NCBI GenBank assembly: GCA_944384255.1
Contig: CALWSS010000161.1
Coordinates: 1-33,271 of the forward strand
Direction: 5' to 3'
From: an uncultured Clostridia bacterium
GTDB lineage: Bacteria > Bacillota > Clostridia > Lachnospirales > Anaerotignaceae
DNA: 33,271 nt
Shown here: positions 17,001 through 24,204 of the stretch, piece by piece
Layout: each line of letters opens with the position of its first letter
How positions within the stretch are numbered: the stretch's first letter is position 1
The notes under the pieces: model-generated
Told to the model about the DNA's origin: nothing
What the model saw: only the letters and a program-made list of their open reading frames with translations
Database searches by the model: none
Program-made: the position numbers and the translations under genes

Positions 17001-18363
17001 AGTTAGGGTGCCTGACGAAAATGGTAAGATTTGTTTAAAAGGCTATCACAGAATTATAAGTGATGTTGACAGGCCAAGAATTGTGCAGGATACAGCATCA
17101 AAAGCTGTTTTTGAATACAACGACATAAATCATACTGCTATTTTTCATTACGGGCGTTCTGTGATTTCGGGCAGCAATATCAAAGAAAAGAATTTTCCAC
17201 AGTCATGGATTGATTCTGAAATAGTTCATCCGCATTTTGCTACAGAATTTAGACATTTATTCTCCATGATTCGCCTGAAAGACCAATTTGACGATTTTGA
17301 AGTATTATTAAAAGCAAAGTCCGGGACTTATGAGTGGTTTAAAATTTCTTTGCAGCACTCAAGCAAAGCTGAAAAGGACTTGGATACTGTTATAGTTACG
17401 GCATCACCTTTTGGCAGTTACCGCCTGCTTGAAATTGAGCACAGAAGAATAAGGCAGTTTTACAAAGCATTGCTTTCTGAAAATGTTGCTTATGCAGAAG
17501 TAGACTTGGAAAGCGGCCAGATAAAATCCATAGGTGGCTTATGGAGCATATATAAACAGAATTACCAAAAAGATTCAAAACATTTTATAGATTTTATGAT
17601 GACAAAGTTTGAGGAGTATCTGTCGCCGAAAGACTTGGATGAAATTAAAAAATTCAGGGATGAAGAAAAATGGAATAAAATGTTTGAACAAGGTGAAATA
17701 TGCAAGCGTTTTTATTATAAACGAATGATAAAAGGTCAGCTGCGATGGGTTGAAATGGTGTTTCATTTGTTTAAAGAAAGTATTTCAAGGAATGTGTATG
17801 CATTGATTTATTTAAAAGATATACATGTTCAAAAAGAACGTGAAATGCTTCAAATAGAAGCAGCTTCCGTTGACCCGCTTACAGGTGTGTTAAACAGAAA
17901 TGCTTTTGAAAATAAAGTATGCAGCTATGCTTCTTCAAGCAAAAATAATATCTGTGGCGCATTTGTTCTGCTTGATGTGGATAATTTCAAAAATATTAAT
18001 GATGAAAAAGGCCATTTGGAAGGTGATAAGGCTCTTCAAAGCTTTGCAGACACTATACGTTCAACATTCAGAGAGTCCGACTTTGTGGGAAGACTCGGTG
18101 GTGATGAATTTATGGTTTTTGTAAAGGGTGCAATTAAAAAAGAAGATTTGAATACAAGAATTATCCAGTTGCTTAATAGATTTAATGACAATGACGCTCT
18201 TCCTATGACAAGCAGTATAGGAATAACTTATGTTTACGGAAATGACATTGATTATAATAAATGGTTACAGCAGGCAGATATAGCTTTGTATTATACAAAG
18301 AAGAATGGCAAAAATGGCTTCAGTTATTACGAAGATTTTGAAACAAACAGTATTGAACAATAA
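14095..18363 (+). CDS. Multi-sensor cyclic-di-GMP protein: PAS-GGDEF(degenerate)-EAL-PAS-GAF-PAS repeats-GGDEF
   Basis: A 1422-residue soluble signalling protein with no clear membrane segment. GTG start, AAGGAGG ~10 nt before it. Domains: PAS (~15-130); GGDEF-fold with the signature changed to N-G-D-C-F (208-212), so not a cyclase; EAL (~300-540) with EAL at 329-331, 'EITE' 419-422, DDFGTGYSS from Asp449, Lys473 and Glu506 in CCEGIET, so probably an active phosphodiesterase; a PAS-like domain with Cys-rich 'CYKILQGKNEPCEFC' (~590-700); GAF (~705-850); two to three PAS-like domains (~860-1250); C-terminal GGDEF with exact GGDEF at 1335-1339, 'VDPLTG' before it and an RxxD I-site at 1326-1329, so probably an active, product-inhibited cyclase. 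It therefore may both make and break c-di-GMP. A PilZ gene follows 160 bp downstream. Confidence 0.9.
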   Translation: MGNQKSSKNAISEYKGVLEFLNETSDDNFFFFDFKTKKIYFTDRIKGKIALFKNNNTSCTLEEWKSIIYPLDQQVFTNEIKKVLKEHKKFSIEYRIFNRFGDVIWVNSRGNIISDENGAPFFMIGRLSESALTKKADQFTGTFNIDGLKEELENLLLERQNGYLLIVGVDDLKGINIKKGWGYGNEILKLIPRYLEDATNENRVYRVNGDCFAAIILGTDKETVKVLFSRLQECMKGRCTLSGGCIPLQKYNVPDSGTLYQYAENSLDHAKASGKNKLSFFSAEDYEKNLAVLELKEELYQSVRSGFEGFSLYYQPQVYTDSLKLYGAEALLRFHSARHGIISPDKFIPILEETGLIVVVGIWVLETALKQCKKWQKFIPKFNMSVNMSCCQLSKKDIALDVISCLSRVGVSPECLTIEITESASLLCGRNIDDTFLAWKKAGIRISVDDFGTGYSSLGRLKEMEVDEIKIDKCFVSELSSSVYNHKLISNMIELADSQGMDVCCEGIETVSELIELKELKPRLLQGYLFSKPCPPEDFEELYFDKFNDKYKNRIKKENEYLSKQFSVVKYPSFKWSEEEIAQAVLSAENDIFYVSDLDTYELYYLNSVGCKDLNVKDYAGKKCYKILQGKNEPCEFCTNHLLREDDFYVWERENEYSGRRYLLKDKLITYYGKKFRFEVAIDITNNENVSKSIKERLAFAEKVVGYTNALANTIDYNDAVNDALRLLGEFYQADRAYLFEQNEVYDYWTNTFEWCGKNVVPQYDNLQKVDRAVVAQWLDAFQFDQSVIIYNLDVLQKTNPVLWEVLSTQNISRLIVSPLRNMDKVIGFIGVDNPRCAINDDSQIRVLSNFLLNRMRQEKNEMHLRSLLRANYHSILDILSVGLWVIYIDKKNNRNEFIVDDTLRRILGLSSMPGHEECYNFWYNRIGSGYYNYVNDTLKWMIESWNIVQLEYIWNHPQKGEVTVRCIGVRVPDENGKICLKGYHRIISDVDRPRIVQDTASKAVFEYNDINHTAIFHYGRSVISGSNIKEKNFPQSWIDSEIVHPHFATEFRHLFSMIRLKDQFDDFEVLLKAKSGTYEWFKISLQHSSKAEKDLDTVIVTASPFGSYRLLEIEHRRIRQFYKALLSENVAYAEVDLESGQIKSIGGLWSIYKQNYQKDSKHFIDFMMTKFEEYLSPKDLDEIKKFRDEEKWNKMFEQGEICKRFYYKRMIKGQLRWVEMVFHLFKESISRNVYALIYLKDIHVQKEREMLQIEAASVDPLTGVLNRNAFENKVCSYASSSKNNICGAFVLLDVDNFKNINDEKGHLEGDKALQSFADTIRSTFRESDFVGRLGGDEFMVFVKGAIKKEDLNTRIIQLLNRFNDNDALPMTSSIGITYVYGNDIDYNKWLQQADIALYYTKKNGKNGFSYYEDFETNSIEQ

Positions 18364-18525
18364 TGATTGTATATTCTTCTTTATAAATAAATAATTTAGC
18401 TGTATTCTTTGTATTCTGAAATTTTTATTATGTTTTGCTTTGCCTTTAATCTAAATATAGTTATAAACTACAAAGCAAAGCTAATTTTATGTTGGGTTAT
18501 AAAAAACATTAAAAGGAGGGATTAT

Positions 18526-19197
18526 ATGAAAAAACCTGATATTGATTTAATATCATCTGGTTTTGATTTGCGATGTGAAGTGCTTAATAAAGATAACCTT
18601 TTATTGTTTTTAGGCAGAATAACAGATTTTGACTATGAAACCGATGAAATAACATTAGAAGAGTATCACGGTTACAATACATCTTGGGAATTAGCTCCAA
18701 TTGATACTTTGCTTAGAATAAGACTAAACAATGTACATGGAACAAATAAAGTGCTTGTATTGGAAGGAAATGTTACACAGACTGAGTTTGATTATTTAAT
18801 AGTGCATATTAATAAAGTAATTCATAAAGATGAAGGCCGACAAAACTTCAGACATGGAATGAATTTAGAGGCTTATGTTGAGCTGGAAGGCAGTAATGAC
18901 GAAAAACAGTTATGTACTATTATTGACATAAGTGTTTCGGGGATAGGTATTAAAAGCAAGACTAAGTATAATGTTGGAGATACTCTTGATTTTAATAATT
19001 TGCAGCTAAGGGAGTTTGGCCCAAGATTTGATTTGAAATGCAAAATTTTAAGAGAAAGAGAAGAAGAGGACGAAGTTTATTTTTACGGCTGTAAGTTTTA
19101 TGAAATGATGGAATATGATGAAGAAATACTTTGTCAAGATATACTTATAATGCAGGCTGAGGAAATTATGTGCCGTAAAGCCGGAAGCAGAATTTAA
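18526..19197 (+). CDS. PilZ-domain cyclic-di-GMP-binding protein (YcgR-like layout)
   Basis: A 223-residue protein. ATG 18526 is chosen as start, with AAAAGGAGGG 6-7 nt before it; the open frame upstream (hydrophobic, no ribosome site) is leader. The N-terminal ~95 residues form a small beta domain like the YcgR/PilZN region ('LLLFLGRITDFD'). The C-terminal PilZ domain shows both ligand motifs: R-x-x-x-R at Arg105-Arg109 (R-Q-N-F-R) and D-x-S-x-x-G at 134-139 (DISVSG). It should bind c-di-GMP and act as an effector, for instance on motility or surface traits; the output is not known. It lies downstream of the large GGDEF/EAL gene, same strand, with no terminator seen between them. A bidirectional terminator follows. 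Confidence 0.9.
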   Translation: MKKPDIDLISSGFDLRCEVLNKDNLLLFLGRITDFDYETDEITLEEYHGYNTSWELAPIDTLLRIRLNNVHGTNKVLVLEGNVTQTEFDYLIVHINKVIHKDEGRQNFRHGMNLEAYVELEGSNDEKQLCTIIDISVSGIGIKSKTKYNVGDTLDFNNLQLREFGPRFDLKCKILREREEEDEVYFYGCKFYEMMEYDEEILCQDILIMQAEEIMCRKAGSRI

Positions 19198-19224
19198 GGG
19201 TTAACAATTTTATATTATACAATA

Positions 19225-19270
19225 AAAAACAGTAACTATTGAATGAAACATTAATATAGTTACTGTTTTT
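19225..19270. terminator. Bidirectional terminator between the PilZ gene and a convergent permease gene
   Basis: AAAAACAGTAACTAT and ATAGTTACTGTTTTT are perfect 15-bp complements around a 16-nt loop. T-runs result on either strand, so it can serve both convergent units. Confidence 0.9.
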
Positions 19271-19331
19271 ATTTTAGTTTATTTATAAGTTTTAAACTAA
19301 ATAAAGAATAATAATTAATTAAAATATATGT

Positions 19332-20450
19332 TTAGTACAAAACAGCTCTTAAAAATACACAGAGCAAAGACAGGAAAAGAAGAAAAACTAAATTAAGTAT
19401 TGTAAATATCTTTAAATAATATGATTTTTTATTCGGCATAAACTCAGCAGCAAATTTATATGAAATAAGGCTTGCCATAGAGGCAATAAGAGTTCCAAGG
19501 CCACCTATGTTAACACCTATAAGAAGTTCCATCCATTTATCAGTAAAGCCTGAAAGCAGGAGAGCAGATGGAACATTACTCATAATTTGGCTTGATAAAA
19601 CAGCTGTCAGTATTTCGTTGCCTGAAATAAAAGAACTTATAAATGACTGAAAACTGCTTATTTTTCCTATATTGCCTATAAATATAAAAAAACCAGTAAA
19701 TGTTATTAAAAGACTGTAGTCTATGTCTTTAAACAGTTTTTTATTAAATATCAAAAGTGAGAGTACAATTATTATAAATACAACCTTAACAGATATTACT
19801 CTGCCTACAGATAAAACGGACAAAAGAAAAAGTGCAAAATAAAAAACGACCATCTTTTTATTTGTAATTTTTGTACTGTTATCTGTATTTAAAGAATTTA
19901 AAGGAGTATTTTTTCTGAAAACAACAAATAAGATAATAAGCAAAAACGACAGAGCACCATAAGGCAGCATAGCCATGAAAAAGTCAGATATTGGTACAGA
20001 GTACTTAGTGAAAATATATATGTTCTGTGGATTGCCAATAGGTGTAACAATACTGCCTAAGTTTGCGGCTATGGTCTGCATTACAACAACAAATGTAACT
20101 CTATCTTCAAGATTAGCCATTTTAAGTGTACCTATGGCAAATGGTACAAATGTAATAAGTGACACATCATTTGTTATAAGCATGCTTGAAAAGAAGCAAA
20201 GCATAATGAGTATAAGTTCAAGTTGAACGGATGTTTTTACTTTAGAAAGCAGTTTTACACCTGCCATTTTGAATATATTAAGCTCTTTTAATGCACAAGT
20301 AACAGCCATTAAGCAAAAGAGCAGCGATAATGTTCTGAAATCTATGTATTCAATATATCCTAAATTAGGTGGAACTATGAAGGAAGATATAAGTGCTGCA
20401 ACCCAAGCACATACAAGCACAGGCTCTTTTTTAATAAATTGTTTAATCAT
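19332..20450 (-). CDS. SLC13/ArsB-like (ion transporter superfamily) anion permease
   Basis: A 372-residue membrane protein with about 10-11 hydrophobic segments. ATG start, GGGAGAATT before it. Two helical-hairpin motifs of the ion transporter superfamily are visible: 'SSMLITNDVSLITFVPFA' (about residues 88-105), with the T-N-D seen in ArsB/CitM/NhaD relatives, and 'NLGSIVTPIGNPQNIYI' (about 130-147). The second half repeats the pattern weakly: 'SQIMSNVPSALLLSGF' and 'GVNIGGLGTLIASMASLISYK'. It probably moves an anion (dicarboxylate, sulfate or arsenite class) coupled to Na+ or H+; the sequence does not say which. It is a single-gene unit convergent with the PilZ gene. Slightly shorter than typical DASS members (about 430-470). 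Confidence 0.82.
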   Translation of the reverse strand: MIKQFIKKEPVLVCAWVAALISSFIVPPNLGYIEYIDFRTLSLLFCLMAVTCALKELNIFKMAGVKLLSKVKTSVQLELILIMLCFFSSMLITNDVSLITFVPFAIGTLKMANLEDRVTFVVVMQTIAANLGSIVTPIGNPQNIYIFTKYSVPISDFFMAMLPYGALSFLLIILFVVFRKNTPLNSLNTDNSTKITNKKMVVFYFALFLLSVLSVGRVISVKVVFIIIVLSLLIFNKKLFKDIDYSLLITFTGFFIFIGNIGKISSFQSFISSFISGNEILTAVLSSQIMSNVPSALLLSGFTDKWMELLIGVNIGGLGTLIASMASLISYKFAAEFMPNKKSYYLKIFTILNLVFLLFLSLLCVFLRAVLY

Positions 20451-20769
20451 GATAATTCTCCCAAATAGTTACAAAGAGGTTTTAAATGTTATAAATTGGT
20501 TAAAAAATAATTTTACACAATGACTAATTATAATAGAAAATATGAAAATTACAAGTACCATGAACAAAACATATTAAATTATAATGTATGTTTAGGAAAA
20601 ACAAATGTAAGCCCAATATGTAAAATATATAAAATTATTAAGAAAAGTTTTTGCTAAATGTTTTAAACAATTTAACAGCCTTTGAAAGCTTATAATAAAT
20701 CGACAATTTTTAAGCTTTTAAGTATAATTAAATTTGTTGGAAATTTTATATACTTTTTTATGAAATACT
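20451..20769. other. Divergent intergenic region, no gene
   Basis: About 320 bp between the leftward permease gene and the promoter of the DUF819 gene. It should hold the promoter of the permease gene, but I saw no convincing minus-strand box. No tRNA, repeat or short ORF with a ribosome site was found. Confidence 0.5.
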
Positions 20770-20798
20770 TTGATTTTTATAATTATTTTTGGTATAAT
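20770..20798 (+). promoter_or_regulatory. Predicted sigma-A promoter of the DUF819 gene
   Basis: TTGATT, a 17-bp spacer, consensus TATAAT. Transcription would begin near 20805 and give a leader of about 230 nt. Confidence 0.72.
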
Positions 20799-20804
20799 TT
20801 ATTA

Positions 20805-21036
20805 CGTTAAAAGAAATAAAGTTAAGTTAGTATGAAAGTTTTAACAAAAGTCAGGGGTGATAACGACTAATTTTAACATTTTGTTTTGCCCGATGCATAA
20901 GTATTTTTAATGAATTATTATGAAAACTTATAAATTCGGCATAACAAATCGCATAACTTCATATCTTTTGAGCCGTTAACAAAAGTCAAAAATCAAATGG
21001 GATATTGATTTACTAAAGATGAAAAGGGGAATTTGT
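20805..21036 (+). promoter_or_regulatory. Long, potentially structured 5' leader of the DUF819 gene (riboswitch-like, class unknown)
   Basis: About 230 nt lie between the predicted start of transcription and the ATG. The 13-mer TTAACAAAAGTCA occurs twice (20841-20853, 20976-20988). The segment GACTAATTTTAAC at 20865-20877 can pair imperfectly with either copy, so two exclusive folds are possible. A further long hairpin joins GCCCGATGCATAAGT (about 20887) to ACTTATAAATTCGGC (about 20927-20941). The second 13-mer is near the ribosome site. I could not match it to any riboswitch or T-box consensus I know. Structure was drawn by eye only. Confidence 0.45.
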
Positions 21037-22227
21037 ATGAATTTTATTACATCAGCTGAAGGCTTTATAGGCTTCATGTTGCTTTTGATGGCACTTATAT
21101 TTGGTTATGAAAAGAAAAACCCGAATTCAAAAATATTTAAAGTAATACCTTCAATGCTCTGGCTTATGATTATTGTGGCTGCTTGTGCTACATTCCATGT
21201 ATGGGATCCTAATGCTGAGGGCGTTATAGCAGCACAGGATATAATGTATACAACATTTCTTCCTATGATGCTTATTATGTTCATGCTTACTTGTGACGTA
21301 CGTGACCTTTTTAAACTTGGTCCTCGTATGATACTTTCATTCCTTTGTACTACAGTATCAGTTTTGATTGGTTTTACAGTAGCTTTCTTAATTACAAAAA
21401 GATGGCTTCCGGAAATGGGTTGGGCTTCTATAGCTTCTGTTACAGGTTCATTTGTTGGTGAAACAATCAACATGAGAGCTGTTGCAGCTGTATTCGGTGT
21501 TGAAGGTACAGACTTTGCTTATGCAGCTATGATGGATACAATCGGATTTACAGTTGTCCTTTCTGTTGCTATGTGGATTCTTCCAAGACAGGCTAAATGG
21601 AATAAAATGATGAAAGCTTCAACAGAAGGTATCGATGAAATAGCTATCAAGATTAATGCTTCTATGCAGGCTCATCCTGAAGCACAGGAAAAACCTGTAT
21701 TTGTTGATTACTGCAAGCTTTTTGCTGTAGGTATCCTTGGTACAGCTTTTGTAAACTGGGTAATTCCTTTTATTCCTGAAGTTTCTTTCCTTAATGCTAC
21801 AGGCTGGAGAGTTATACTTGGTTCAATACTTGGTATACTTCTTGGTTTAACACCACTTCACTGGTTAAAAGGTGCTAAAGACTGTGCTAACGTATTCCTT
21901 TATATGAGCCTCTGTGTTGCTATGTCTTATTCAGACCTTAGCCAGTGCACAAGCGCTCCTGCATTTGCAGCTGCAGTTCTTATCATGCTTGCTGTTATGT
22001 ATGTTATTTGGCTTGGTCTTTGTAAGCTTCTTAAACTTGACTGCTTCACTGCAGCAGTTGGTTTCATGGCAAACTTCGGTGGTACATCATCAGCTCCTGC
22101 TATAGCAGCTGCTTATAATGAAAACTGGATTGGTTTTGGTATACTTCTTGGTTTCTTTGGTGACCTTATAGGTACTGCTGTTGCTATAGGCTTTGGTTAC
22201 TTCTTACAGTATCTTTCAATGTTATAA
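21037..22227 (+). CDS. DUF819-family integral membrane protein (YjcL-like), probable transporter
   Basis: A 396-residue protein with about 11-12 membrane helices, matching the DUF819 family (about 380-410). ATG 21037 is used because AAAAGGGGAA lies 7-8 nt before it; the in-frame ATG at 21019 is upstream of that site. Two related broken-helix stretches suggest an internal two-fold repeat: 'VTGSFVGETINMRAVAAVFG' in the first half and 'ANFGGTSSAPAIAAAYNENW' in the second, each Gly/Ser/Asn-rich and followed by a hydrophobic helix. That layout is typical of secondary transporters with crossing re-entrant segments. Substrate is unknown to me. It is transcribed alone behind a long leader and ends in a strong hairpin. 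Rich in synonymous codons of well-expressed genes, unlike its AT-rich flanks. Confidence 0.85.
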   Translation: MNFITSAEGFIGFMLLLMALIFGYEKKNPNSKIFKVIPSMLWLMIIVAACATFHVWDPNAEGVIAAQDIMYTTFLPMMLIMFMLTCDVRDLFKLGPRMILSFLCTTVSVLIGFTVAFLITKRWLPEMGWASIASVTGSFVGETINMRAVAAVFGVEGTDFAYAAMMDTIGFTVVLSVAMWILPRQAKWNKMMKASTEGIDEIAIKINASMQAHPEAQEKPVFVDYCKLFAVGILGTAFVNWVIPFIPEVSFLNATGWRVILGSILGILLGLTPLHWLKGAKDCANVFLYMSLCVAMSYSDLSQCTSAPAFAAAVLIMLAVMYVIWLGLCKLLKLDCFTAAVGFMANFGGTSSAPAIAAAYNENWIGFGILLGFFGDLIGTAVAIGFGYFLQYLSML

Positions 22228-22292
22228 TTTATTTGGCTTAAGATGTGATTGCGAATTTATGTAGAATTTTTAAGTACATATATCAGTTTTAT

Positions 22293-22329
22293 TAAGCGGT
22301 GCCGGAATTTATTTTTCCGGCACCGTTTA
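22293..22329 (+). terminator. Strong hairpin after the DUF819 gene
   Basis: TAAGCGGTGCCGGAA pairs with TTCCGGCACCGTTTA over 15 bp (one G-T) with a 7-nt loop. The T-run after it is short, so termination may be incomplete. Confidence 0.7.
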
Positions 22330-22344
22330 ATGCATTAAATTTAT

Positions 22345-22373
22345 TTGACAATAAAGTGTATTTGTATTAAATT
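22345..22373 (+). promoter_or_regulatory. Predicted sigma-A promoter of the ABC transporter gene
   Basis: Consensus TTGACA, 17-bp spacer, TAAATT. It lies 55 bp before the ATG. Confidence 0.72.
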
Positions 22374-22427
22374 TTACATAAGATAGATTAAATTATGTTT
22401 AATAAATTTAATGTGGGAGAGGTTATT

Positions 22428-24155
22428 ATGAATATATATAGAAGGTTTATTAGCTACTATAAGCCGCATTGGAAGCTGTTTGCTTTTGATATGTTCTGTG
22501 CTTTTGTAGTTTCAATGGTGGATATTTCTATTCCGCAAATATTGAGGTTTTTAACTAACGATTTGTTTTTAGAGAGCAAGTATGTAATACTTGGTTATCT
22601 TCCATACATATTTGCCATACTTATGGTAATGTATGTAATAAGAATGCTGTGCCAGTATTTTATTGGTTCATGGGGACATATAATGGGTTCTCGTATGGAA
22701 AGTGATATGAGACGGGATTTATTTGCCAAAATGGAAGAGCTTTCTTTTTCTTACTACGATAACCACAGTACAGGCGACATGAACGCTCGTATGGTATCAG
22801 ATTTATTTGATATATCAGAACTGGCTCACCATGGACCGGAGAATCTGTTTTTGTCTTTTATTAAAATAGCCGGTTCGGTTATTATTCTGCTTACTATAAA
22901 TGTTAATTTAACGCTTTTGCTTTTGGCTATAATCATATTTATTGTTATATTCAGCGGTAATCTTAATATTAAAATGCGTCGAGTTTTTATGGATAACAGA
23001 CGTAAAATTTCAGGCATTAACGTAAGTTTGCAGGACAGCATAGAGGGAATAAGGGTAGTAAAATCATTTGCTAATGAAGAAGCCGAGGCTAAAAAATTCG
23101 ATAAGGCAAACAACGCTTTTTTGAAGTCTAAAAAGGATTCATACATGGTAATGGGCTCTTTTCAAGCCGGAAACGGATTTTTGCAGGGGCTGTTATATGT
23201 TGCTGTGCTTGTTGCCGGCGGGTATTATGTGGCTCAAGGCAAAATTAAGGCTACTGACCTTGCAGTTTATGCTTTATATATTAATGTAGTTGTGGCACCT
23301 ATTAATATTTTGGTAGAATTTCTTGAAACATTTCAAAAGGGATTTGCCGGTTTTAAAAGGTTTATTGAAATTATGGACACTGAAACCGAAATACATGATT
23401 CGCCAGATGCTGTTGAGCTTACCGACGTAAAAGGCAAAATTGACTATGAAAATGTAAGCTTTTCTTATAACGGAGCAAGCGGTGTTCTTTCAAACCTAAA
23501 TCTTAGTATTGAGCCGGGAAAAATTGCGGCTCTTGTAGGAGCTTCAGGCGGCGGAAAAACAACTATATGCTCTCTTTTGCCAAGATTTTACGATGTTACA
23601 GGCGGCAGTGTTAAAATTGACGGAAAAGATGTACGTGATATAACTCAAAAATCTTTAAGAAAAGCTATAGGCACTGTCCAGCAGGATGTTTATTTGTTTG
23701 GAAGTACGTTTAAAGAGAATATAGCTTATGGAAAAATCGGGGCAACTGACGAAGAAATAATTGAAGCCGCTAAAAAAGCTAATATTCATGACTTTATAAT
23801 GAGCCTTCCTGAAGGATATGACACTGAGGTTGGTGAAAGAGGTGTAAGGCTTTCAGGTGGACAAAGACAGAGAATTTCCATAGCAAGGGTATTTCTTAAA
23901 AATCCACAGATACTTATACTTGATGAAGCAACATCAGCTCTTGATAACGAAAGTGAGAGATATATTCAAAACTCACTTGATGAACTGGCAAAGGGAAGAA
24001 CAACTATTGTTATAGCCCACAGACTGAGCACAATAATTAATGCTGATATTATTTATGTAATAGAAAACGGAACGGTTAAAGAACAGGGAACACATAAAGA
24101 GCTTTTGGAAAAGAACGGAACATACGCTAAATATTACAATATGCAGTTCAAGTAA
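22428..24155 (+). CDS. ABC exporter half-transporter (permease plus ATPase, MsbA/BmrA-like)
   Basis: A 575-residue type IV ABC exporter: an N-terminal six-helix membrane domain (to about 310) and a C-terminal nucleotide-binding domain (about 325-575). ATG 22428 follows GGGAGAGG by 6-7 nt; the ATG 33 bp upstream has no ribosome site. ATPase motifs are all intact: Walker A G-A-S-G-G-G-K-T (Lys377), Q-loop 'VQQDVYLF', signature LSGGQ (475-479), Walker B 'ILILDEA' with catalytic Glu500, D-loop SALD and H-loop His in IAHRLST. It should work as a homodimer, since no second half-transporter gene is next to it. Possible loads are lipids, drugs or peptides; no peptidase or lantibiotic gene is nearby to decide. 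Confidence 0.93.
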   Translation: MNIYRRFISYYKPHWKLFAFDMFCAFVVSMVDISIPQILRFLTNDLFLESKYVILGYLPYIFAILMVMYVIRMLCQYFIGSWGHIMGSRMESDMRRDLFAKMEELSFSYYDNHSTGDMNARMVSDLFDISELAHHGPENLFLSFIKIAGSVIILLTINVNLTLLLLAIIIFIVIFSGNLNIKMRRVFMDNRRKISGINVSLQDSIEGIRVVKSFANEEAEAKKFDKANNAFLKSKKDSYMVMGSFQAGNGFLQGLLYVAVLVAGGYYVAQGKIKATDLAVYALYINVVVAPINILVEFLETFQKGFAGFKRFIEIMDTETEIHDSPDAVELTDVKGKIDYENVSFSYNGASGVLSNLNLSIEPGKIAALVGASGGGKTTICSLLPRFYDVTGGSVKIDGKDVRDITQKSLRKAIGTVQQDVYLFGSTFKENIAYGKIGATDEEIIEAAKKANIHDFIMSLPEGYDTEVGERGVRLSGGQRQRISIARVFLKNPQILILDEATSALDNESERYIQNSLDELAKGRTTIVIAHRLSTIINADIIYVIENGTVKEQGTHKELLEKNGTYAKYYNMQFK

Positions 24156-24159
24156 AAAT

Positions 24160-24196
24160 CAAAAAAATAAGCCGAAACTTTAATTAGTTTCGGCTT
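24160..24196 (-). terminator. Terminator between convergent ABC transporter and brnQ genes
   Basis: AAGCCGAAACT pairs with AGTTTCGGCTT around a 6-nt loop. On the minus strand it is followed by TTATTTTTTTGATTTTT, so it mainly ends brnQ; rightward the T-run is poor. Confidence 0.85.
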
Positions 24197-24204
24197 AAAG
24201 TTTA

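Noticed and set aside
18409-18525. N-terminal extension of the PilZ protein by 39 codons
   Set aside because: No ribosome site at the upstream ATG; AAAAGGAGGG sits right before the ATG at 18526, where family-like sequence begins.
20805-21036. T-box, fluoride, Mn2+, lysine or c-di-GMP riboswitch in the DUF819 leader
   Set aside because: I looked for their core motifs and found none; a covariance search is still needed to be sure.
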